A stretch of DNA of 64,000 bases from NCBI GenBank assembly GCA_023014365.1, contig JAEBUN010000016.1:186001-250000 (forward strand), given 5' to 3'. The notes under the pieces were generated by a model. That model saw only the letters and a list, made by a program, of their open reading frames with translations. It did not search any database and was not told where the DNA came from. How positions within the stretch are numbered: position 1 is the stretch's first letter; each line of letters opens with the position of its first letter. Position numbers and translations under genes: made by a program. The stretch is from Lepiota brunneoincarnata. Its lineage: Eukaryota; Basidiomycota; Agaricomycetes; Agaricales; Agaricaceae. Positions 56,147 through 64,000 of this stretch are shown one piece after another.

Positions 56147-56808
56147 TGTTAGAGCCGGTGCGGGTCGGGACCGAAGCGGAGGGTCGGGGTGGTATCCTTG
56201 GTATAAGGTAACCGGGGGACAGAGCGAAGTCAGTACGTAGACTTCGGGACCGAGGCGGAGTATGTCGGGCGGGGGTTGGACTTGCGGCCTCAGCTTATGT
56301 GCTGTGCCCTCCTACTGTCCTAGTCCGTATTTCAGGAAGTTGGAGCCGAAGCGGAGCGAGGCAGAAGAGAGGAGAGGATATGGAACAGGGAGCTGGTCCG
56401 CTGCTCGATTCGATTATCAGACTGAGGAGTACAAGCCAAGTGCCTACGGTATATATACTACTAGCTCGACGAATGATGACTCGTACTGACTACGTGCGGA
56501 GCGAAGCGGAGACCCATATGGTTACAAGCGGATTACGAATAATTTCGAATGGAATGGAGACTGGTACGGGTATGGAGACTGGTAACGTATTCTGATTACG
56601 GACGGAGAATGGAGAACTGGACAATGGGAGCACCGAGGGTCAGGTGGTCGTGGCATGTGTAGAGGTAGGTCGCGTGATCGGGGCGAAGGGTTGCGGTCGG
56701 AGCCAGTCGGGGCCGAGTCGGAGGGCATAGGGTTGTCGTGTGGAGCACACGTGGAGTCGAGAAGCCGAAGCCTAATGGTTAAGCTCTAGGTTTGGTGTGG
56801 ATATGACA
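56147..56808 (-). repeat. E6 3' LTR (662 bp)
   Basis: Plus-strand limits TGTTAGAGCC and ATATGACA. The minus strand has TATATATA (56457-56450) about 32 nt before TCAGTCTGATA (56425-56415), the predicted RNA start and self-primer. A GGGGGGGCAC tract adjoins at 56809-56818. Confidence 0.92.
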
Positions 56809-56948
56809 GTGCCCCCCCTTTAGGGCCGAGCCTCGAGGCCCAAGGCGGTCTAGACCGGGGCCCACCGGAAAATTCCACAAGGGTATAAAAAAAAAAAAAA
56901 AGTGAACTGATTCGAATTTGAGAGGACACAACTTGACCTCCTACCCCC
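56809..56948 (+). promoter_or_regulatory. E6 polypurine tract and promoter of the antisense gene
   Basis: Next to the LTR the minus strand reads AAAGGGGGGGCAC, the likely plus-strand primer. On the plus strand GGTATAAAAA (56882-56891), followed by a long A run, lies about 65 bp before the antisense ATG and could be its TATA box. Confidence 0.5.
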
Positions 56949-58034
56949 ATGAGCAGACAACCATCCCGTCAACCGACCGCTACGGAGCGCAAGGCGCGAT
57001 TACTGAGAGAGAAGGCGGAGCGAGAGGAACGAGAGCGGCTCGAAATCGAGAGGCTAGAAGAAGAGGAACGGCGAGAGGAGGAGGAGCGGCGGCTGGCAAT
57101 AGAACGCCAAGAGGAGGAGCGACGGCAGCTCATAGAGCTGCACCAACGACAAGCGGAAGAGCGCGCGAAGGAGCGATATGCGGAGGAGATCAGGAGGCAG
57201 CAAGAGGAAACCGCCGAGGCAGAGCGTCGGGCGATTCGGGCCCGACTCGTTGCGACGACCACAGGGGCCTCGTCGAGCCGCCTGTCGGAAGACCCGATGC
57301 AAGTAGATACGGAGGAGTCGGATTCCGAATATACGGATAGGGATGAGGCGAGGGACGAGGAGGAAGAGGGGGAGGAGGACTCCGGGGATTCAGGGGGTAA
57401 GGGTAAGGGGAAGGCAAAGGCGAGGGCGGCCCCGCGACGGGGCCATGCGCACGTATTCGGGGGCGAGAATCCCTGCTGGAGGTGCCAGCGAGACGGGGCC
57501 CCATGTGAGGTGGCCGGCGGGTAAGTCATTTTGGAGGATTTCCGGACTACATACTGATAGTTTCTTAGTAACACCAGGAGTTGCCGTCGGTGCAGCAAAA
57601 TGAAAAAACGGTGCGGGGGTCAAGAGGAGACGGAGCCGAGCGGGGCCGGTGGTTTGTCGGGCCAGCAATTCGAAGGTGAGTAAGGAATCCTGTATTATGA
57701 TGGATGCCAATTGATGGACCTTGTAGAGTTGAAACGGCTCATCGAAGAAAGGCACCAGGAGACCGTCAAGAAAATCTACACCCTGGAGGTGCGAATTGAG
57801 CGGTCCATCGCTCGGTTGGGGGAAAAGGTCGACAAGATGGGGTCGCTTGCTGGCCGCTACGAGCAACTACGGCGTTGGGAGGCTCAGGTGGACGGAAATT
57901 GGTCGAGTGGAAATTTTTCGGAGACGGAGGGTTCGGAGGGGAGTGTCGGGCCCGCTTCGGAGGAGGAGGTGCAGGATTTGATGGAAGAAGTGAATGGGTC
58001 GCCCGGGCTCTCTGGAGACGACACCGATAGGTAG
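56949..58034 (+). CDS. Antisense spliced gene in E6: coiled-coil, double Cys-cluster protein
   Basis: Exons 56949-57520, 57578-57675, 57727-58034; introns of 57 and 51 bp with GTAAGT/GTGAGT donors and AG acceptors; 325 aa. Residues ~10-110 form a Glu/Arg-rich coiled coil. Then an acidic Ser/Glu segment, a basic GKGKGKAKAR run, and CWRCQRDGAPC followed across intron 1 by CRRCSKMKKRC: two C-x2-C-x6-C units, reminiscent of but not a standard Zn2Cys6 fungal domain. A second coiled coil (~225-280) and an acidic tail follow. It ends 70 bp from the convergent pol end. Because it is antisense to the element RNA, its introns survive retrotransposition. Probably nuclear DNA-binding; the role is inferred. 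Confidence 0.7.
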
Positions 58035-58103
58035 TTGTACGGGGTTGTTTCTTTGGTTTGTTTAATACATGGTTGTTTCTTGGTGCAATGTGTGGTCAGT
58101 AAC

Positions 58104-61100
58104 TCAAAGTGAGTGAAGAGGACCAGGCTTTGCAGGGTAAGAGGAATGAAAAGCCTCTACGAGATCTATAGCATGTTCAAGCTCGGTGGCTGGCAACCAC
58201 GAGGACTCTTCTTCAGTGTCTTCGTAACCTAACCAGATGACTTTATAGAGGAGCTTGCACGCGCGGCGCCGATCGATCTTAGAGTCGACGATGCGGGCAA
58301 TCTCGTATTCTGGTTCACCGTCAATGGAAACCGGCGCGGGCGGCGGATCCGATCGGGCGGGTATGGTGTTAGGTGTGGCTGGTTCGAGCATGGAAACATG
58401 GAAGACTGGGTGTACTCCACGCATGGAGTCGGGAAGTCGGAGTGTAAGGGAGTGAGTACCTGCTTGTGCAATGATCTCATAAGGCCCAAGGTACTTTTCG
58501 GAGAGTTTTTTGGAGGGACGGGTGGTGCGGAAGAATTGGGCTTTCACGAATACCTTTTGTCCAACCTTGAAGTCCGGGGCGGGGAGTCGGCGGGCGTCGG
58601 CGGAGGTCTGATAACGTTGCTGGGCTAGCGCTATTTCGGACTTCAGGGTGGTATGTAGGTCGTCGAGATCAACAGCAAAATGGCGGGCCCGGGCGGAGGC
58701 AAGATCGCGTTCAGGATGAACTGTGATGTTCGGATGGTATCCTTTATTAGCGAAGAATGGGGAGATACCGGTGGTGGCACTAGGAGCGTTGTTGTAAGCA
58801 AACTCAGCCAGGGGTAGTAATTCGGACCAATTGTCCTGTTGGTAGTTACAATAGACCCGAAGGTATTGTTCGAGGGTCTGGTTGGTGCGTTCCGTTTGTC
58901 CGTCGCCTTCTGGATGGTAGCCCGAGGTGAAATGTAGCTTCATGTCAAGGGCTTGTCCCAATGAGCGGAAGAAGTGGGAGACGAATTCGGAGCCGCGGTC
59001 GGAGGTAACATGTTCGGGTACGCCGTGCTTGGAGAAGACGTGGAGGACGAATAGGCGGGCGAGGTCGGAGGAGGTGACGGTATCATAAGTCGGGATGAAG
59101 AGGGATTGCTTGGTGAGTCTGTCAACGATTACCAGGATGGCGTCATAGCCGGAGGAGGCGGGAAGTTTTTCGATGAAGTCCATGGAGATTGAATTCCAAG
59201 GGCGTTCGGGGATGGGGAGTTGCTTAAGGAGACCGTAGGGGCGATGGCGCTGGGGTTTAGACCTCATACAGGTGACGCAAGACTTACAGAAATCCTTGAC
59301 GAAGGTGCGGACGCTAGGCCAGGTGTATTCGCGCCGGATGAGTTCCAGCGTTTTATTCTGACCGAAGTGGCCGGCTAGGACGTGATCATGCTTGTACTGG
59401 AGGACCCGAAGTCGGAGATTGTCGGTGTCAGGGACGTAGATTCTGTCGTCTAAGAGGAGGAAACCTTTATCATTAACTGACCAACGGCCTTCTGGGCTGG
59501 CAAGATGGGCGGAAGCGGTCGGATCCACTGGTAGGGCGGCGAGAATATCGCGGTGTAGCTGATCGAGGTCCATGACTACAGCTGCGCGAAGGGAAGGGGC
59601 GTAAAGAGTGGTGGCACGGACGGAGGCCGCGAGCTGTTCGTGAGTGAACACAGGCCGGAAGTTGTGCGGGTTGACTGATGCATAGTCGCTATTCCCCCCT
59701 TTAGGGTAGACGTCCCATCGTCTAGTTAGGGCGTCAGGCTTGGTGCCGAGGCGGCCGGGTCGGAAACGGATGACGAGGTGGAATTGGGATAGGAACTCGG
59801 ACCAACGAGCTTGGCGGCGAGTCAGGATCTTGGTGGTGCAGAAGTATTCGAGGTTCTTGTGGTCAGTGACCACATCAATAGCAAGGGGGGCACCTTCGAG
59901 ATAGTGCCGCCAGATGCGAAAGGCTTCGAATATCGCCAGGAGTTCCTTGTCGTGAGTGTCATAGTTGAGTTTGGCCGTGTTAAAGGTGCGGGAATGGAAT
60001 GCAACGGGATGGACCTCCCCATCGTCGGTGATGATAGAGAGGATTGCCGCAAGGGCGTAGTCGGAGGCGTCGGTCTCGACAATGATCTGAGCGTCGGGGA
60101 CCCAAGGAGTGAGGACGGGGGCGGAGATAAATGCTTCCTTCAGGGAGTTAAAGGCCTCGCGACAATCATCAGTAAAATTCCACTTCACGTCTTTGCGGGT
60201 GAGGCGAGTGAGCGGAACGACGATGTCGGAGTATCCGTGAATGAAGCGACGGTAGAAATTGGCGAAGCCTAGGAAGGACTGGATGTCCTTGACTTTCTTA
60301 GGCTCAGGCCACTCCTGGATGGTCTTGACCTTAGATTGGTCCATTCGGAGGCCGTCGGGGGAGAGAATGTAGCCGAGATATTCCACTGTGTCAGAGTGGA
60401 ACTGGCATTTGTCAGGGCGGGCGTATAGACCGTGTTGGCGGAGCCGCTTGAGGACCTCCTTGACTTGGTCACGATGGATACTATGGTTGTCGGAGTATAT
60501 CAGAATGTCGTCAAGGTAGATAGTAACGCAGACGTCGAGCATGTCCTTGAATATATCGTTCATGAACCGCTGGAAGGTGGCGGGGGCATTGGTGAGGCCG
60601 AAAGGCATAACCATCCATTCGAAGGAGCCGTAGCGGGTCCGAAAGGCGGTCTTCCATTCGTCGCCGTCAGCAACGCGGACAAGATGGTAGGCGTGGCGGA
60701 GGTCGATCTTGGTATATACGCGAGCTTTGCGAGGGGAGTCTAAGAGGTCGGAGATGAGCGGAAGGGGATAGCGGTCCTTCTTGGTGATACGGTTGAGACC
60801 TCTAAAATCAACGCATAAGCGGAGGGAGCCGTCCTTTTTCTTGACGAAGAGGACCGGGGCTCCATGAGGGGAAGTGGAGGGGCGGATGAAACCAATAGAT
60901 AAATGTTCGTCAATAAAATCACGTAGAGCTCCAAGCTCCGATTGTGAAAGGGAGTAAATGGTACCGACCGGAGGCTGACCGCCATCCTCTAGGTTAATCT
61001 GGAGGTCGTAAGGGCGGTGTGGAGCAAGTGTGTCAGCACGCGATTTACTGAAAACGTCAGCGAACTCGTGGTATTCCTCGGGGATGGACGAGAGGTCAGG

Positions 61101-61964
61101 CGGTTCCTCGGAGACAGAAGAGGACGCGGCCGATGCAGAGGCGGCGGAAAGATTGATTCGGAATTGTTGGGAGCCAGGGAGCTTGGCAGCGCGGATAAAG
61201 GCAGGAGCGTTTATCAAGGAGATGTGCGGTTTCGCAAGGGGGACAGATTGGGACGAGGTCCCGGACAGGGGTGGTGAACCTAGGTCAGGAGAGTCAGGGG
61301 CGGCCATAGGCGGAGCCGATGCGGGTGCGACGCAGGTAGAGACGGAAGCAGGATTCTCGAGTAGGGATGGCCGGAAAGTAATACTGCCCAAAGCCCAGTC
61401 AATCAACGGATTGTAGCGGGTGAGCCAGTTGTGTCCTAAGACCACAGAACAGGAAGAGTCGAGCCGGGTGACATAAGTGTCCAAAATGATAGATTCACCG
61501 GAGGGGAAAGATACAGGCAGTTGCGCAAGCTCCGTAATGTAGGCATTTGAGGTCCCATCAAATAACCAAAGTTCAATAGCCGGAATGGACGAGGTTGGAA
61601 TACTATGAGAACGAACAAAAGATGAGTCCACAAAACAGTGAGTAGAACCACTATCAACAAGGGCTTTGAAAGGGGAAAGAGAAGAGAAATCAGAACTAAC
61701 TACATTGTCCGTTGTAGAAATCGGGTCCGAAGCGGAGAGTACGGAAGCGGAGACAGAAGATACAGAAGTAATTAAAGGAGAAGTTAATGTGATATGAAAG
61801 GAGTTCGGGTCGGAAAGAGCGGACGCATTGAGACGGAAACTCTCTGGAGCACAGCAGAGTTCAATGCGATCCTCAGTCTGTGCAGAGGCCTGAGGACCGC
61901 CGACTATTTTTCCGAACTCGGGAGAGCCGGCGCGTCTGTCTCGGAAATCTGAGCCTGTCGGCCT
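58104..61964 (-). CDS. pol: Pol polyprotein (E6): protease, RT, RNase H, integrase, chromodomain
   Basis: Frame open from 61964 and overlaps gag; no ATG before the protease, so likely a -1 frameshift product. Protease VDSGSTHCFVD (~61660-61630); RT with YLDD (~60510); RNase H ETDASDYALAAI (~60090) and VTDHKNLEYF (~59860); integrase zinc finger (~59290-59400) and core (MDFIEKL ~59180, TSDRGSEF ~59000, DGQTERTNQTLEQYL ~58900); chromodomain (EYEIARIVDSK...YKVIWLGY) at ~58310-58190; C terminus at 58104. No internal stop, usual chromovirus length. Confidence 0.95.
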   Translation of the reverse strand, partial: RPTGSDFRDRRAGSPEFGKIVGGPQASAQTEDRIELCCAPESFRLNASALSDPNSFHITLTSPLITSVSSVSASVLSASDPISTTDNVVSSDFSSLSPFKALVDSGSTHCFVDSSFVRSHSIPTSSIPAIELWLFDGTSNAYITELAQLPVSFPSGESIILDTYVTRLDSSCSVVLGHNWLTRYNPLIDWALGSITFRPSLLENPASVSTCVAPASAPPMAAPDSPDLGSPPLSGTSSQSVPLAKPHISLINAPAFIRAAKLPGSQQFRINLSAASASAASSSVSEEPPDLSSIPEEYHEFADVFSKSRADTLAPHRPYDLQINLEDGGQPPVGTIYSLSQSELGALRDFIDEHLSIGFIRPSTSPHGAPVLFVKKKDGSLRLCVDFRGLNRITKKDRYPLPLISDLLDSPRKARVYTKIDLRHAYHLVRVADGDEWKTAFRTRYGSFEWMVMPFGLTNAPATFQRFMNDIFKDMLDVCVTIYLDDILIYSDNHSIHRDQVKEVLKRLRQHGLYARPDKCQFHSDTVEYLGYILSPDGLRMDQSKVKTIQEWPEPKKVKDIQSFLGFANFYRRFIHGYSDIVVPLTRLTRKDVKWNFTDDCREAFNSLKEAFISAPVLTPWVPDAQIIVETDASDYALAAILSIITDDGEVHPVAFHSRTFNTAKLNYDTHDKELLAIFEAFRIWRHYLEGAPLAIDVVTDHKNLEYFCTTKILTRRQARWSEFLSQFHLVIRFRPGRLGTKPDALTRRWDVYPKGGNSDYASVNPHNFRPVFTHEQLAASVRATTLYAPSLRAAVVMDLDQLHRDILAALPVDPTASAHLASPEGRWSVNDKGFLLLDDRIYVPDTDNLRLRVLQYKHDHVLAGHFGQNKTLELIRREYTWPSVRTFVKDFCKSCVTCMRSKPQRHRPYGLLKQLPIPERPWNSISMDFIEKLPASSGYDAILVIVDRLTKQSLFIPTYDTVTSSDLARLFVLHVFSKHGVPEHVTSDRGSEFVSHFFRSLGQALDMKLHFTSGYHPEGDGQTERTNQTLEQYLRVYCNYQQDNWSELLPLAEFAYNNAPSATTGISPFFANKGYHPNITVHPERDLASARARHFAVDLDDLHTTLKSEIALAQQRYQTSADARRLPAPDFKVGQKVFVKAQFFRTTRPSKKLSEKYLGPYEIIAQAGTHSLTLRLPDSMRGVHPVFHVSMLEPATPNTIPARSDPPPAPVSIDGEPEYEIARIVDSKIDRRRACKLLYKVIWLGYEDTEEESSWLPATELEHAIDLVEAFHSSYPAKPGPLHSL

Positions 61965-63304
61965 TTAGCCTTGGCGTCAGGGAATTTCTTCTTGTCGCAG
62001 TTGGCAGCCCTGTGATTGGGATCTGCGCAGACAAGGCAGAGGTTATTGTCGAAACATCGTTGACGTTCCTCGGGGGTTAATTTACCGTCCTTACCAAGTT
62101 TACTAGTAAGGTCGGATTTGGGCGGGGCCGATTTCTGACCGGCGGACGGGTTGGGCGGATTGCCCTTGAGGCTGGTGTTGGGCGTGCTGCCTCTGTTATT
62201 ATTGGCAGGCTTGGCGGCAGGTTGCGGGTTGGTCGAGGTGGAAGGGGATGGGTTACCTCCAGGTTTCCTAGAGGCGGTCGGGTCCGAAACGGATTTGGCG
62301 CGGGCCTTCTCGCGTTGGCGTTCCCAGTAGCGAGCGTCGATCTTCATCGCTGCTGCTCGCATTTCGATGAAGGTGTCGGGCTTGCCGTCGGGCCGATTGG
62401 ACAGAATGTCCTGGATGCGGTCGGGGAGGCCTTTGTAGTAGCGGTGACAGAATACTTCGTCACCCCAGCGGAGTTGGCCAGCTAGACGGAGGAAATCGAC
62501 GTTGTAGACGGCGATCTTCTCGTCGTAGCGCATTCGGAGGGAGTCGAGCTGCTCAGCAGCTTCTCCGGTCGGATCCGCGGGACCGAAATTGGTCTGCAGT
62601 TCCAGGGTGAACTGGTCCCAGTCCTCGATCCAGTCGTGTATTATTCCGTGGTTGTCGGCCTCGTCGAGGCCGATTTCGAAGTGTTGCTGTGCCACGCCTG
62701 TGAGGTATGTCAACGCGAAGTTGACCTTGGTGGCGGGGATAGCGAACTGGGCCGGGTTAGTACGGAAATAGAGCCGACATTGGAAGAGGAAGGGTTTGAG
62801 TTTGGCAGGGTCAGAACCTGTAAAGATGTCAGGTTCGCGAGCTTTGGTACGGGGAGATCGAGGAGGCGGTGGGGCTTGAGAGTTCCCACGGCCGTCCATT
62901 TGGTCGGCTATGCGTTGGAAAACTCGGAGTATGAGTCTATCATGGTCGTCTCGGGTGTTGCCAGGTGGGATGTTGTTGTTGTTGTCGCCGTTGTCTGATG
63001 GTTCGTCGTCGCCCGGGGGCCCGTCCCCATTGTCAGGGTAGTCGTCGGGATCACCAGGGTCGCTGGGATCAGGATTGGGGTCGGGGCCATCGTCGGGGCC
63101 GTCGGGAGTCCGGAATACTGAAGGTTGTATATCTTCAGAGAAACGGTCTGGGGTCGAGGGTGCAATCGATTGTTGGTGAGAGCGAGAAGCCCTCGGGGAG
63201 TCGGGTTGCAGTTCCTCGGAAGGAGGTTGTCGAGTGATGCGTTTGCTACGGCGAGCGGCTGGAGTTACCAGAGTGCGAGTACGGGTAACTGTTCGAGAGA
63301 CCAT
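61904..63304 (-). CDS. gag: Gag polyprotein (E6)
   Basis: 466 codons, ATG at 63304, TAG at 61906-61904. N-terminal disordered Asp/Pro/Asn-rich region (~1-120), Retrotrans_gag capsid (~155-300, including QCRLYFRTNP and RYYKGLPDRI), a basic Ser/Asn/Pro-rich linker, and a CCHC knuckle CLVCADPNHRAANC (~425-440). The last codons are GAA AAA TAG; AAA can re-pair in the -1 frame (see findings). Confidence 0.93.
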   Translation of the reverse strand: MVSRTVTRTRTLVTPAARRSKRITRQPPSEELQPDSPRASRSHQQSIAPSTPDRFSEDIQPSVFRTPDGPDDGPDPNPDPSDPGDPDDYPDNGDGPPGDDEPSDNGDNNNNIPPGNTRDDHDRLILRVFQRIADQMDGRGNSQAPPPPRSPRTKAREPDIFTGSDPAKLKPFLFQCRLYFRTNPAQFAIPATKVNFALTYLTGVAQQHFEIGLDEADNHGIIHDWIEDWDQFTLELQTNFGPADPTGEAAEQLDSLRMRYDEKIAVYNVDFLRLAGQLRWGDEVFCHRYYKGLPDRIQDILSNRPDGKPDTFIEMRAAAMKIDARYWERQREKARAKSVSDPTASRKPGGNPSPSTSTNPQPAAKPANNNRGSTPNTSLKGNPPNPSAGQKSAPPKSDLTSKLGKDGKLTPEERQRCFDNNLCLVCADPNHRAANCDKKKFPDAKAKGRQAQISETDAPALPSSEK

Positions 63305-63357
63305 GGTTAGAAAAATTCAGAGTGTGGTGGACAGGAGGAGTTTCAGTCTGATAGTAC
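63305..63357 (-). other. E6 leader and self-priming site
   Basis: Plus strand TCAGTCTGATA (63343-63353) lies four bases from the LTR. It is the reverse complement of TATCAGACTGA in the LTR (56415-56425; second copy 63626-63636), so the element RNA can prime on itself. The leader is only about 55 nt, in contrast to the 1 kb leader of E1. Confidence 0.65.
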
Positions 63358-64000
63358 TGTTAGAGCCGGTGCGGGTCGGGACCGAAGCAGAGGGTCGGGG
63401 TGGTATCCTTGGTATAAGGTAACCGGGGGACAGAGCGAAGTCAGTACGTAGACTTCGGGACCGAGGCGGAGTACGTCGGGCGGGGGTTGGACTTGCGGCC
63501 TCAGCTTATGTGCTGTGCCCTCCTACTGTCCTAGTCCGTATTTCAGGAAGTCGGAGCCGAAGCGGAGCAAGGCAGAAGAGAGGAGAGGATATGGAACAGG
63601 GAGCTGGTCTGCTGCTCGATTCGATTATCAGACTGAGGAGTACAAGCCAAGTGCCTACGGTATATATACTACTAGCTCGACGAATGATGACTCGTACTGA
63701 CTACGTGCGGAGCGAAGCGGAGACCCATATGGTTACAAGCGGATTACGAATAATTTCGAATGGAATGGAGACCGGTACGGGTATGGAGACTGGTAACGTA
63801 TTCTGATTACGGACGGAGAATGGAGAACTGGACAATGGGAGCACCGAGGGTCAGGTGGTCGTGGCACGTGTAGAGGTAGGTCGCGTGATCGGGGCGAAGG
63901 GTTGCGGTCGGAGCCAGTCGGGGCCGAGTCGGAGGGCATAGGGTTGTCGTGTGGAGCACACGTGGAGTCGAGAAGCCGAAGCCTAATGGTTAAGCTCTAG
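63358..64000 (-). repeat. E6 5' LTR, truncated by window end
   Basis: Corresponds to 56147-56789 with an offset of 7211; the last ~19 bp lie beyond the window. Confidence 0.9.

Larger units (their letters stand above)
56147..64000 (-). mobile_element. Ty3/gypsy chromovirus E6 (right LTR cut by window end)
   Basis: LTRs from 56147-56808 and 63358-64000 (partial), gag and pol intact on the minus strand, plus an antisense spliced gene. The left flank is AGTTG (56142-56146); the right duplication lies outside the window. Unrelated in LTR sequence to E1-E3. The 643 comparable LTR bases differ at seven positions, so it is young. Confidence 0.95.

Noticed and set aside
56969..57598. Minus-strand ORF of 209 codons (Ser/Arg-rich)
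   Set aside because: Shadow of the coiled-coil exon of the antisense gene; no motif, and the plus-strand frame has consistent introns.
59811..60272. Plus-strand ORF of 153 codons inside E6 pol
   Set aside because: Lies wholly over the RT/RNase H region of an intact pol and has no motif of its own.

Overview
The window is eukaryotic and fungal, most likely an agaricomycete basidiomycete. The evidence is 50-57 bp GT-AG introns, chromodomain-bearing Ty3/gypsy elements, Ty1/copia, Tc1/mariner and pogo-like remnants, strong CpG decay of old repeats, and one RQT-complex gene (CUE3/ASCC2 type). I cannot name the genus. It is a nested transposon cluster around one recognisable host gene.

Layout. 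1-10270: an intact Ty3/gypsy element (E1, 354-8546, identical LTRs, TSD GGTGC) inserted in an older minus-strand coding remnant, then degenerate repeats. 10271-15110: a CpG-retaining stretch with the four-exon CUE3 gene (11142-13647). 15111-27416: a dead gypsy element (E0) split by a Tc1/mariner element (15651-17238), a Ty1/copia element (18941-23935, minus strand, TSD CTATC) and a solo LTR (25788-26296). 27417-34905: decayed sequence with solo LTRs, a TIR element carrying a tRNA-like Pol III promoter, and a dispersed acidic-tail gene remnant. 34906-42863: E2, a minus-strand relative of E1 with LTRs differing at one base (TSD CTCAC). 43069-54850: an older gypsy fragment (E5) invaded by E3 (43631-54639, minus strand, TSD GAGGC), a CpG-decayed E1-type element itself hit by a solo LTR, a Tc1 element and an unknown insert. 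55855-56139: a pogo/Tigger-like fragment. 56147-64000: E6, a second young gypsy family (minus strand) whose right LTR runs off the window.

The E1/E2/E3 family has an unusual layout: LTR, then an AUG-free leader of about 1.16 kb holding a conserved two-membrane-segment ORF (ORF0) in frame with gag but closed by a conserved TAG, then gag, pol (protease, RT, RNase H, integrase, chromodomain) in the -1 frame, then ORF3 with three zinc knuckles. ORF0 and ORF3 show mainly third-position differences between E1 and E2, so both look protein-coding. E6 carries a spliced gene on the strand opposite to its gag-pol, with coiled coils and two Cys-x2-Cys-x6-Cys clusters.

E1 and E6 each have a segment at the predicted RNA start complementary to the sequence next to the 5' LTR, which is the self-priming layout of Tf1/sushi-type elements. 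The copia element instead matches the anticodon arm of initiator tRNA-Met. Young elements keep their CpGs; old ones have lost them to TpG/CpA.
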